A stretch of DNA of 64,000 bases from Vibrio sp. JC009 (lineage in GTDB: Bacteria; Pseudomonadota; Gammaproteobacteria; Enterobacterales; Vibrionaceae): NCBI RefSeq assembly GCF_029016485.1, contig NZ_CP092106.1, positions 2,914,001 to 2,978,000 of the forward strand. The letters are read 5' to 3'. The notes below the pieces were generated by a model that was not told where the DNA came from, searched no databases, and was given only the letters and a program-made list of their open reading frames with translations. The translations under genes and the position numbers were made by a program. Below, piece by piece: positions 29,799-37,285 of this stretch (position 1 is its first letter; each line of letters starts with the position of its first letter).

Positions 29799-31790
29799 TT
29801 AGTATTTTTTGCGCCAGCGGTTCCTTTTACCGATCTGAACCAGAGGTGCTTTAGGTTTAGGTATTATCTGGGTCTCTGACTGGAACATACGGCCCTGACC
29901 GCCATCCACTCCCAGCTCAACAAGGCTTTTCCACTCTTTACCGGTTTCAACACCAACGGCGATAACTCTGGTATCTGTGCCTTCACATGCTCCGACCAGA
30001 CTGCGGATAAAGAGCTGGTTCTCCTGCCGTTGTTCTATTCTTTTAACAAGGCTCCGGTGAAGTTTCAGATAGTCGACATTAAGATCCTTAATGTAGTGCG
30101 TACTGGCGATGGTTTTCCCCGCCTGGCCAATAATGACCGAACATCCCAGCCCGGAAATCATCTTGATGACCGGCCGCACAAAGTCGAGGTTTGTCACCAC
30201 TGCCCCTTCAACAAATTCAAAACTCAGCTGATGACGTTTTGCCGTGGTCATCTGCAGCAACTCATCCCGTAACCATCGGACATGAAGCTTGTTTTTAAAC
30301 GGCACCACATTCAAATTAACGGAATAATCCTGCTGAAGGCTGGACGCTTTAATAAAGCGGATAACGGTACCCAGAACCACCCTGTCCATCTGAGCTTCAT
30401 AGCCAACCTGTTCAATGGCAGCCATAAAACGGGATGCCTTAAGCACACCGACTCCCTCGTCGTTCAGCCTGACAAACAGCTCATTGTGCAAAAGCTTAGC
30501 TTCATTTGTGGCTCCGTTAATCAGGTAACATGGCTGCTCATAGACCAGCACGTCCTCCGGAGTAAAGGATTTATCAAATAAGGCCCTCCAGCGAACGCTT
30601 CCCCGGGTATCATTCGGGTTAATCTGCTTCTGAAAACGGCTCCAGGTATTCACACTCTGCAGTTGAGCACTTTTCAGGGCGGTTTCCGCTTCACCCAGAA
30701 TCCGGCCTATGGGCTCGCCCTGTGAGTAGAAAGTCATTCCAATATGGAACCAGTTATCACTTTCAAGAGGCTCCAGAGGCGTTATCCTTTCGAGCTGGCG
30801 AATACACTGGTTAGCCACAACAGTAACGTCTTTACTGGTCTGATTCGGGATAAGCACAGCAAAGTCGGAGTCGTAATAACGGGCAAACACCACTTCAGGA
30901 AAGCGCTGGACAATATTGGATATCACACCGCCCACTTCAACAATAAACTCGTCCGAGGCGCTCTTGCTGTTGGCCTCAAAGACACTGTCCCAGTCACTGA
31001 CCCGGATAAGCAGCACCCCACCTGTAGAGTCACTTTCCTGCAGCGCAGCCTCCAGTTTACTGTCAAACAGAACCCGGTTGGCAGCGCCGGTTAGCTGGTC
31101 GAGAAAGGTGTGAGTACGAATAAAGGTGTCAAAGCGGCTTCGTTCCTGCCGCGCATCCTGCAGCTCTTCAATCAGTGAATCCAGCGCTTCACTTGCGGTA
31201 TAGGGCCACTCCTGATGATCGCCTTTGGCATAATCATCCACACGGCCGGCCAGAATCATTCTTCCGCGCTCTTCAAGCAGTTCACTGCCTCTGAGCTGCA
31301 CTTTAAGCCAGCGCACGCCCTGAATAAGGCAGAAGATAACCAGACCAATTGCCAGTGTGATTGAAGACAAAGCACTGAGTGAATAACCGGAATCCAGATA
31401 CAAAGGAACAGCTTTAACCGAGAGAACATATTCGCTGTTATTGGACAGAACGTAGGATTTTTCAAATAGCCTGTTTTTATCTATTTGCAGGGAAGTGTCT
31501 TTGTATCCGTAGATAGTTCCGGCGGGTGAAGAGAGCTCCATTTCGGCAATATTGCTTGCCTGCAGCAGTTTTGGCAGCCAGCTGTGCATATTCTGCGAAG
31601 CTTTGGGATCCGACATCTCCTTATCGATAACCCTGACAATGCCATCAAGATAACCGTTAAGATAGTCCTGCCCCACCCTTTTAAACGAGAGTGTGCCTCC
31701 TATAAACAGGATAAACATGGCACTAATCACAATAACAGTCACAAACGCAGTTAAGCGGGTACTCAACTTAAGCGTCGGGGTATATCTCAT
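29799..31790 (-). CDS. csrD: CsrD/MshH, degenerate GGDEF-EAL regulator
   Basis: 663 aa. Two N-terminal membrane helices (about 16-36 and 130-150) flank a periplasmic sensor, then a HAMP-like segment, a GGDEF-like domain (from about 220) and an EAL-like domain (from about 400). Both catalytic signatures are lost: the GGDEF position reads RYYDSDF and the EAL position reads YEQP. This matches CsrD (MshH in vibrios), which does not make or break cyclic di-GMP but targets CsrB-type small RNAs for RNase E decay. It is the first gene of the MSHA cluster. The island was inserted upstream of it. Confidence 0.93.
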   Translation of the reverse strand: MRYTPTLKLSTRLTAFVTVIVISAMFILFIGGTLSFKRVGQDYLNGYLDGIVRVIDKEMSDPKASQNMHSWLPKLLQASNIAEMELSSPAGTIYGYKDTSLQIDKNRLFEKSYVLSNNSEYVLSVKAVPLYLDSGYSLSALSSITLAIGLVIFCLIQGVRWLKVQLRGSELLEERGRMILAGRVDDYAKGDHQEWPYTASEALDSLIEELQDARQERSRFDTFIRTHTFLDQLTGAANRVLFDSKLEAALQESDSTGGVLLIRVSDWDSVFEANSKSASDEFIVEVGGVISNIVQRFPEVVFARYYDSDFAVLIPNQTSKDVTVVANQCIRQLERITPLEPLESDNWFHIGMTFYSQGEPIGRILGEAETALKSAQLQSVNTWSRFQKQINPNDTRGSVRWRALFDKSFTPEDVLVYEQPCYLINGATNEAKLLHNELFVRLNDEGVGVLKASRFMAAIEQVGYEAQMDRVVLGTVIRFIKASSLQQDYSVNLNVVPFKNKLHVRWLRDELLQMTTAKRHQLSFEFVEGAVVTNLDFVRPVIKMISGLGCSVIIGQAGKTIASTHYIKDLNVDYLKLHRSLVKRIEQRQENQLFIRSLVGACEGTDTRVIAVGVETGKEWKSLVELGVDGGQGRMFQSETQIIPKPKAPLVQIGKRNRWRKKY

Positions 31791-31947
31791 GAACGCTAAA
31801 TTCCCTTTCTATCCAGCAGTTATACCTTGAGCACTTGATACAGTTTAACAACAAAACCAGTGAGATATCTTAACTATATGGCTAACCTGTAATTATTCCG
31901 CATAATATTGAATAAAATGTGGAGGATGTCGATAAAAGTGGGACTTT

Positions 31948-32109
31948 ATACCAATACCAGTAATTAGCTGTTCAGTGATTGCGCAGGCAAAATCGCTAAG
32001 AGCAAGGCAAAATTTGCCGTAACTAGTGGCCCTAATTACAAAAATTTTAACGCAGCTATTAGCGATTTTGACAAGCAAGGATGAACAGATAATTGCTGGG
32101 ATTGGTATT
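31948..32109. repeat. Imperfect palindromic repeat (MITE/REP-like), about 160 bp
   Basis: The outer arms, ATACCAATACCAGTAATTAG (from 31948) and its near-complement CTGGGATTGGTAT (ending 32108), pair over about 27 bp and continue inward through TAGCTGTTCA/TGAACAGATAA and AAAATCGCTAA/TTAGCGATTTT. The whole element folds into one long hairpin of about 160 bases. It has no coding capacity. Elements of this kind recur in Vibrio genomes; I recognise the type, not a named family. It lies between csrD and the former ssb terminator, outside the island. Confidence 0.7.
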
Positions 32110-32126
32110 GTGTCTCTATAAACGAC

Positions 32127-32149
32127 AAAAGCCGCTAAAAGCGGCTTTT
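32127..32149 (-). terminator. ssb: Original ssb terminator, now separated from ssb
   Basis: Perfect hairpin AAAAGCCGCT-AAA-AGCGGCTTTT (stem 32127-32136 with 32140-32149, loop about 3 bases), usable in both directions. It lies 27 bp beyond the left island core on the csrD side. In an uninterrupted chromosome it would follow the ssb stop codon by about 30 bp, which is the normal distance, so it is most simply the native ssb terminator cut off by the island. Confidence 0.75.
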
Positions 32150-32175
32150 TATATAAATCTGACAATAAGCGTTTC

Positions 32176-32184
32176 CTAGAACGG
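32176..32184. other. Left attachment core of the island
   Basis: CTAGAACGG, the same nine bases as at 62537-62545, where they form the end of ssb. Beyond the cores, the inward flanks share TTACGT and CAGTAA in inverted orientation (TAGGTTACGTATTATT... on the left; ATTACGTTTTTTTCAGTAA reading in from the right), a weak imperfect terminal inverted repeat. Confidence 0.65.
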
Positions 32185-32496
32185 TAGGTTACGTATTATT
32201 CTTGCCAGTAAGTGAGTGAGTGAATGACACTTCCCATTACGACCAAAGCCACACACACAAGATTACGTCTATTTTTACAAACCGCATGTAAATGTAAAAA
32301 TAATAAGGAAGGATCATCAATTTCTCGGCTTAATTTTACACTTCTAAGTTCTGGGAGATTGAGCCCCAACTAATTATCCTGTAAGGTTCAAAGGCTATGT
32401 TGCTAATCCTCAATAAGCTCTTTAGTTCAGATAGTTAACATTCTGCCCCATTCCTTGTTCTAGCAGCATTTTGTATGAAGCGGAGGAAAATGGTTT
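32185..32496. other. Left end of island, no gene found
   Basis: 312 bases without a credible reading frame. Contains GTGAGTGAGTGA near the edge, possible recombinase-binding direct repeats, and several TTTACA-rich stretches (around 32272-32300, with ATGTAAATGTAAAAATAA). The right end also has TTTTTACATTA just inside the core, so these may be paired recombinase sites. Otherwise I see nothing. Confidence 0.4.
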
Positions 32497-32505
32497 TGCT
32501 ATAAT
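32497..32505 (+). promoter_or_regulatory. Extended -10 promoter
   Basis: TGCTATAAT is a perfect extended -10 element, 36 bases before the start of the 131-aa gene. No good -35 box was found at the usual spacing, which extended -10 promoters tolerate. Confidence 0.5.
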
Positions 32506-32541
32506 TAAGCGAATCTAAACCTCATATCTTGGGTGTATGTG

Positions 32542-32937
32542 ATGAGTAAAAAAAGGCTTACGGAAGAAGAATTGCTTGAAGGCATGACAGCATACAATGC
32601 ACACGCTGATGAGCTTATCGCAACAGAAAGTAAAGACGATTGGTTGTCTTTTGCTGAAACAGAAAGAGTATCTGATGATTTCATGTCCGAGCGAGTGGAT
32701 GTTTTTGATGAGTCTGAGTCAAATGTAATCAATCCAAAAGCCTTTATTGAAGAACTTAGGGTAGCGTTAGCCCAGCTATATGAAGGCGATATTGAGTTGT
32801 GCGATTTAGGTAATGAAATTGGTCGAGTTGTTGGGCGGCTGAGTACTCCTCATAAAGCTATTGAGCATGAGTTAATTCATGGAATTGAGCACGGTATTGA
32901 CTTAGTAGCTAGAGAAAAAGGGACTGGCAATGAGTAG
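32542..32937 (+). CDS. Hypothetical acidic protein (131 aa)
   Basis: Start taken at ATG 32542 (MSKKRLTEEELLEG); a GTG nine bases upstream is also open. The product is acidic and mostly helical, with no recognised domain, no signal peptide and no membrane helix. A 15-codon frame (ATG 32929, MSSTINDRLQQ...) overlaps its end in the -1 direction and stops at once; it may be a relic of a second gene. The protein size and following small basic protein recall small two-gene modules, but I see no toxin or antitoxin motif. Function unknown. Confidence 0.55.
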   Translation: MSKKRLTEEELLEGMTAYNAHADELIATESKDDWLSFAETERVSDDFMSERVDVFDESESNVINPKAFIEELRVALAQLYEGDIELCDLGNEIGRVVGRLSTPHKAIEHELIHGIEHGIDLVAREKGTGNE

Positions 32938-33065
32938 CACTATCAATGATAGGCTACAGCAATCTCAGTGGACCTGAACAGCATAGTGCAGAGTTAAGGC
33001 AATGGAGACAAGAATGTACTACTTTGCGGAGGATCCCTTCTAGGTTATGTAAACCTGGAGGGTAA

Positions 33066-33353
33066 ATGAAAAAATTAAAGCAACAGTACCGAAGTCAAGT
33101 GAAGGTGCATGGGCATTATTTTGGGGATGTGTATCCTGGTGTCCGTAGCGGAACTCATAAGCAATTTTCAACCAAGCAGGAAAAGAGTTACTTTTTCCTC
33201 CATGAGATTGAGTATAGACAGTATCCAATCAAGCTACGAGCTGCGCGAGGAAAACCTTTAGCTGATCCATGGGACGACTACCCGGCGAATGTGAATTATC
33301 TAGCAAAAAGTTGGAAACACAATTCCAAGCGACGTTATCAGTACTACAAGTAA
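33066..33353 (+). CDS. Hypothetical small basic protein (95 aa)
   Basis: A strong ribosome site, GGAGGG, stands three bases before the ATG, and an intrinsic terminator follows the stop, so this is a real expression unit. The product is very basic and aromatic (many Tyr, Lys, Arg), with WDDYPANVNYLAKSWKH in the C-terminal half. It has no membrane helix. I do not recognise the family. Confidence 0.6.
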   Translation: MKKLKQQYRSQVKVHGHYFGDVYPGVRSGTHKQFSTKQEKSYFFLHEIEYRQYPIKLRAARGKPLADPWDDYPANVNYLAKSWKHNSKRRYQYYK

Positions 33354-33368
33354 GTTTTAAAGCTAATA

Positions 33369-33396
33369 AAGCTCCGTTGCGGGGCTTTTTCTTTTT
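33369..33396 (+). terminator. Intrinsic terminator after the 95-aa gene
   Basis: Stem AAGCTCCG (33369-33376) with CGGGGCTT (33380-33387), one G-T pair, loop TTG, followed by TTTCTTTTT. Confidence 0.75.
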
Positions 33397-33644
33397 CGAA
33401 CACCAGAGACGACAAGAGCCACTAACTGTATATAAAAGTCAGTGGCTCTATTACGCGCAACCTGTGGTCAATACTCTATATGAGCGGAAGAGAACAGGGC
33501 TATTGAAATTGCGGAGGTCTTTGGTTATCGCGGCGCGGCCTGCGACTCATCAGAGTAGACATCAATGTACTGAAAAAGTCCCGCTGTCATTGATAGCGTC
33601 TAGTCTATCCTTAAATTCAACAACAAAGCAACCTAAGCTTACAC
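33397..33644. other. Intergenic stretch with a hairpin
   Basis: No convincing gene. The hairpin GAGCCACT (33416-33423) with AGTGGCTC (about 33442-33449) is followed by TATTACG. A second hairpin with the same GGCTCTATT sequence, at 33921-33943, directly precedes the group II intron. The open frame over 33269-33679 has no start signal and overlaps the 95-aa gene, so I leave it out. Confidence 0.35.
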
Positions 33645-33844
33645 TTAAATCCACCCCATTATGTAACAGGTTCGCGTAATTCGATAGGTCTTTATGTTTC
33701 CTTCAGCCTTAGCCTTCTGGTAAGCAGCTTTAATTGCTTTCATGCTTTCATGCTTTCAATTTTCGCATTTCGAGCTTTTGTCATTTGCTTTATTGACTTC
33801 ATAGCTATGCCTTTGCTTTCTGACCACTGCTCCCAGCAAACCAT
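33645..33844 (-). pseudogene. Small frameshifted gene remnant next to the intron
   Basis: On the minus strand a lysine-rich frame (MVCWEQWSESKGIAMKSIKQ...) stops early where an 8-bp unit, GCTTTCAT, is tandemly repeated (33736-33759, the third copy ending AA). Removing one copy restores the frame into KAIKAAYQKAKAEGNIKTYR and a stop at 33645, about 63 codons in all. The duplication looks like replication slippage. No family recognised; the 5' end may also be lost. Confidence 0.3.
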
Positions 33845-34525
33845 ACTGCAAGCACTACTGGTTTTGCAAGTCACCCCGAGTCGAGGACAGTTCCGGAGTA
33901 TGATTCCGGGTTCAGGGAGGGAGCCAGGTGTTCTGGCTCTATTCGGGACGTGCGACGTGAAGTCGCATGGAACGCTGTTCACCGCGTTGCAAGAGTGAAC
34001 CATCTGTATCACCAGATGACCCTATGACTCTGAATAAAGAAGCGAGTCTGACAATGTAACAAAGTCCGGTTCACCGGACGGGAAAGAAATCGTGAGAGGA
34101 TGTTCCTCCTGACAACCACACAAGTCGGGTAAGTGCTAGGGAGTCGGTATGATGAATGTAAGTGAACCCGCCTAAGGTGCGTCATTCGAGAAACAGCGGA
34201 AGTGGTTTTTACGCTGCTGCCAAACGGCAATGAGGGCTGGAAAGAGGTTGTCCCGTACTCTTTCGTGATCGCTAAACCCTCCGCACTATAGCGGGCATCT
34301 AACCCGACATTGCGTTCCATGCGGAACACGGTAAGCCTGTATCGCTCCTTCTGGGAAAGCTGTCTGTCAGCCGATAGTGATGCAGGTAGAGGAGGCTGGA
34401 AAAAGCAAATGCGGCATTGTAATGATGCAGATACAGACAGTTGTCTGGCGCGAAAGTGAGCCCACTTCCGGCTGGTCTCCCGTTGCAAGATGATTTGAAG
34501 AACTTTATTCAAGGAGAAAACGCAA

Positions 34526-35998
34526 ATGATGACTTCGAATGAAGTTAGTGCCTCTCCCAGCGGCACTCAATGGCAATCCATCGACTGGAAGGCCGTTGAG
34601 CTGCACGTATTAAAGCTTCAGATGCGCATTGCAAAAGCAACCAGAGAAGGTAAACAAGGCAAAGTAAAAGCTTTGCAATGGATACTGACTCACTCAAGAG
34701 CAGCAAAATTGCTTGCTGTTAAACGAGTATCACAAAACAAAGGCAGCAAAACACCCGGAATAGACGGTGTCATCTGGAACACGGATACCCTTCGTATGGC
34801 TGCGGTCAATCAACTGAGCAGGAAAGGCTATAAAGCCAAACCTCTCAGGCGTATCTATATCCCTAAGAAAAACGGCAAACTCAGACCATTAGGCATTCCC
34901 TGCATGATAGACAGAGCGCAACAAGCTCTACATCTTCTTGCTCTGGAGCCTGTGTCCGAGGCAATCGCTGACCCTAACAGCTACGGGTTTAGACCTAACC
35001 GTAGTACGGCTGATGCTATCGAACAGTGCTTCAACTGCCTTAGCAAAAGGAATTCAGGGCGATGGGTTCTTGAGGGAGACATCAAAGCTTGCTTCGACAA
35101 GATTGGTCATCAATGGCTAATCGACAACATTCAAACGGACAAGAGAATGCTGAAGCAATGGCTTGGGTATGGATTTATCGATAAAGGATTATTCTATAAA
35201 ACGGCAGAGGGAACGCCTCAGGGGGGTATATGCTCCCCGACGCTTATGCTGTTAACGCTTGCTGGATTGGAAAAGCTGGTCAAGTCGATAGCCCGTAAGA
35301 CTGACGATAGAATCCATTTTATAGGATACGCAGATGATTTTGTCATCACAGGTACTTCAAAGGAAGTGCTCGTTGATGAGGTCAAACCACAATTGATCCG
35401 CTTCCTACAGGAAAGAGGCTTAACACTCTCTGAAGAGAAAACGCATATCACTCATATTAATGATGGTTTTGACTTTCTTGGCTTCAACGTCAGAAAGTAC
35501 AACGATAAACTGCTTATTAAACCGAGCAAGAGCAATGTGCTGTCATTCTTGAGCAACATGCGGGATCTTCTCAGGAAACATCCTACTATCCCAGTGAACG
35601 ATCTCATCAAAATGATGAATCCAAAGCTGAGAGGATGGGCGAACTACTACCGCCACTGTGTTGCTAAACGAGTCTTTGGCTATGTAGGCAATAAAATATT
35701 CTGGATGTTATGGAGGTGGGCTATTCGACGCCATATAACCAAAAGCAGACATTGGGTAGCACGGAAATACTTTATTAATCGTAAAGGTCAATGGCAGTTT
35801 CACGGTTGGCAGAAAATAGCGAATATGGATTGTCAGTTCAATCTTGTTCAAATTGCTCATACTCCAATTAAAAGACATGTGAAAATCAAAAGTGCGGCAA
35901 CGCCCTACGATCCTCAATTTGACGCTTATTTAGCTAAGCGTAAGCGAGAGAAAGTAGGTAGGCACACTTGGTTTAATCCTGTTTTAGCTGCTCTGTAG
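34526..35998 (+). CDS. ltrA: Group II intron reverse transcriptase/maturase
   Basis: 490 aa. RT blocks are in order: KTPGIDGVIW, LRPLGIPCMIDRAQQ, GDIKACFDKIGH (block 3 Asp), GTPQGGICSP, IGYADDFVITG (catalytic YADD) and LGFNVRKY. The maturase domain X (GIIM) follows with MNPKLRGWANYYRHC. The C-terminus ends in HVKIKSAATPYDPQF and GRHTWFNPVLAAL, with no HNH endonuclease Cys pairs, so the intron probably uses a replication-fork primer or another strand. All catalytic residues are intact and the intron may be active. AAGGAG precedes the start by about nine bases. Confidence 0.93.
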   Translation: MMTSNEVSASPSGTQWQSIDWKAVELHVLKLQMRIAKATREGKQGKVKALQWILTHSRAAKLLAVKRVSQNKGSKTPGIDGVIWNTDTLRMAAVNQLSRKGYKAKPLRRIYIPKKNGKLRPLGIPCMIDRAQQALHLLALEPVSEAIADPNSYGFRPNRSTADAIEQCFNCLSKRNSGRWVLEGDIKACFDKIGHQWLIDNIQTDKRMLKQWLGYGFIDKGLFYKTAEGTPQGGICSPTLMLLTLAGLEKLVKSIARKTDDRIHFIGYADDFVITGTSKEVLVDEVKPQLIRFLQERGLTLSEEKTHITHINDGFDFLGFNVRKYNDKLLIKPSKSNVLSFLSNMRDLLRKHPTIPVNDLIKMMNPKLRGWANYYRHCVAKRVFGYVGNKIFWMLWRWAIRRHITKSRHWVARKYFINRKGQWQFHGWQKIANMDCQFNLVQIAHTPIKRHVKIKSAATPYDPQFDAYLAKRKREKVGRHTWFNPVLAAL

Positions 35999-36040
35999 AG
36001 AGAGGTTGCTGGGTAACATAATACGCCTTAGTGGAGGCTT

Positions 36041-36074
36041 GAGCCGTATGCAGTGAAAGTTGCACGTACGGTTC
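36041..36074 (+). ncRNA. Group II intron domain V
   Basis: A 34-base hairpin beginning GAGCCGTATGCAGTGAAAG and closing CGTACGGTTC, the catalytic core of group II ribozymes, with the AGC-type triad region (AGCC at the base) and GTGAAAG internal loop. Domain VI follows at about 36077-36110 (GGACGGCACTTGGTAACAAG...). Confidence 0.9.
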
Positions 36075-36115
36075 TTAGGGGGACGGCACTTGGTAACAAG
36101 TGTCGTCTACCCGAC

Positions 36116-36138
36116 AAAAGCGCCTTAGCAAAGCGCTT
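36116..36138 (-). terminator. Terminator of the MPN/JAB gene
   Basis: AAGCGC (36118-36123) pairs with GCGCTT (36133-36138); on the minus strand the stem is followed by TTTT. It lies directly against the 3' intron boundary and 22 bp after the stop of the MPN gene. Confidence 0.6.
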
Positions 36139-36159
36139 CACTTAAGATTTTGCTGTGCC

Positions 36160-36948
36160 TTACCACCGACGCTCCGCAACTTCTGCTAAGTTGTATTCAG
36201 AGTCACTGTCTTTGAACTTGAGCCTTCCAAAATCCGAACATAGTGCGTCCCAAGCGATGCTACTTTCTAGAACTGTGCTCTTGGGTATGGGAAGAGTTTC
36301 ATCGTCAGAGAAGTCTTCAATTTCCAAGTTATAGCGCTCAAAGGATAGAAGTTCGTCATCACTCAGGGAATTCTTGCTTTTGTGTTCAAATACTCGGCCA
36401 TACAGCCAAAATTTGATGTTTCCAAGGGAAAATTCAACGAGTGGCTCACCGAAAAACGTACCATCCTTTCTATCATTTGCTCTAAGCATAGAGTGAACGG
36501 TTAATATAAGAGCGACACTATATAATTTCCCTGCAACCTCTATTTCTGGGAAGCCAACTTCGCATTTATGATCAGCATTAGAAAGCTCGTACAATTTACT
36601 ATTTCGAATCACGGAGGCATCAACCGCGTCTTCTCTTAAGTAGGGGTGGGAATGAGCAGTGCCAATGTATTGGTATTGGTCACCGAAGACGCTCGCGATA
36701 TCTTTTTTTATCTGAAGAGATTTGGGGGCAAATGCAACGGATGAACGTTTTCTTTCCGCGGAAGTTTCAACCGATACGTGATCTATCCGACATTTAAATG
36801 GTTGGGTTTTATTGATGTACCCCCAAAGGTGAGCACCTGTTTCTATGGCTATATCTTCGTTGGCATCGTGCTCTACCGCGTATGCCTCTAACCCGGCCAT
36901 TATTAACTCAAATATCGCACTTTTACTTACCGTGATTGTTGCAGGCAT
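36160..36948 (-). CDS. MPN/JAB-like (JAMM) domain protein
   Basis: 262 aa from ATG 36948; a TTG start at 36972 adds eight residues. The MPN-fold pattern is present: Glu in AIETGAHLWGYI (about residue 37), then GTAHSHPYLREDAVDAS (about 98-115), giving the His-Ser-His-Pro of the JAMM zinc site. The Ser and Asp of the classical HxHPx6SxxD spacing are replaced by Val and Ser, with Asp residues close by, so the metal site may be altered. JAMM peptidases remove ubiquitin-like tags or cleave peptides. No ubiquitin-like, E1 or E2 protein is nearby. The C-terminal 90 residues are acidic and unassigned. Followed by a terminator; on the same strand as the 780-aa gene, 313 bp away (338 bp to the chosen ATG). 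Confidence 0.65.
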   Translation of the reverse strand: MPATITVSKSAIFELIMAGLEAYAVEHDANEDIAIETGAHLWGYINKTQPFKCRIDHVSVETSAERKRSSVAFAPKSLQIKKDIASVFGDQYQYIGTAHSHPYLREDAVDASVIRNSKLYELSNADHKCEVGFPEIEVAGKLYSVALILTVHSMLRANDRKDGTFFGEPLVEFSLGNIKFWLYGRVFEHKSKNSLSDDELLSFERYNLEIEDFSDDETLPIPKSTVLESSIAWDALCSDFGRLKFKDSDSEYNLAEVAERRW

Positions 36949-36972
36949 ATTTTCAATCTCTTTTAAATTCAA

Positions 36973-37285
36973 TATCTTATCTTAGTCTTTGTCAGCTTTA
37001 TCTTACAGATAGTATCATCCATAAACCACGTCAACGTGATAATTAGGCAACTTAATACGCTATCCATCAACGATACTGTGCACAATTGCGGAAAAAGTCG
37101 GGCCTAACCCTATAGCGCTCCCTATGGGACAAAACCGACTTAGAGCTACCACTTTAAAACGTTTTTAGCCCAGAACGTTTTAGAGTGAGTGGCTTCAGTT
37201 CGTATTACAGTTTACGTGTTTCTTTTGGCTAGAAGCTTAGCAAGTTGTTCAATTGGACTGTCACTGCAATACTACTCAGTTTAAG
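36973..37285. other. Intergenic region with two strong hairpins
   Basis: 313 bases between the MPN gene and the 780-aa gene. Stem AAGTCGG (37095-37101) with CCGACTT (37135-37141) encloses CCCTATAG...CTATGGG; read on the minus strand it ends CCGACTTTTTC and is a good terminator for the 780-aa gene. A second 10-bp hairpin, CTTTAAAACG with CGTTTTAGAG, lies at about 37152-37185. Parts of this block recur at 39836-39950. Confidence 0.55.

Larger units (their letters stand above)
33950..36115 (+). mobile_element. Group II intron with intron-encoded protein
   Basis: The 5' end is the consensus GTGCGAC at 33950. The 3' end is a complete domain V (36041-36074) followed by a domain VI-like hairpin and CTACCCGAC, giving a length of about 2166 bp. 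The RNA domains before the protein gene cover 33950-34525. The gene for reverse transcriptase/maturase is inside. The 5' flank carries a hairpin, GAGCCAG-GTGTT-CTGGCTC (33921-33939), ten bases before the splice site, and the 3' flank a terminator hairpin. Insertion next to hairpins is a habit of class C introns, though the class was not established here. Boundaries are good to a few bases. Confidence 0.85.

Noticed and set aside
29799..31790. Active cyclic di-GMP enzyme
   Set aside because: Both GGDEF and EAL signatures are degenerate; CsrD fits.
33269..33679. 136-codon plus-strand frame
   Set aside because: Overlaps the well-supported 95-aa gene and crosses its terminator; no ribosome site.
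33740..34012. 90-codon minus-strand frame as an intact gene
   Set aside because: Its first part lies within the intron 5' end and its end is set by the slipped octamer, so only the short remnant is kept as a possible pseudogene.
34009..34566. 185-codon minus-strand frame
   Set aside because: Lies over the structured RNA domains of the group II intron; a chance frame.
34526..35998. Retron or DGR reverse transcriptase
   Set aside because: Maturase domain X and a complete group II domain V are present, and there is no template repeat or msr-msd structure.
36160..36948. Ubiquitin-like (Bil) or CBASS type operon around the JAB protein
   Set aside because: No ubiquitin-like, E1, E2 or cyclase gene is adjacent.
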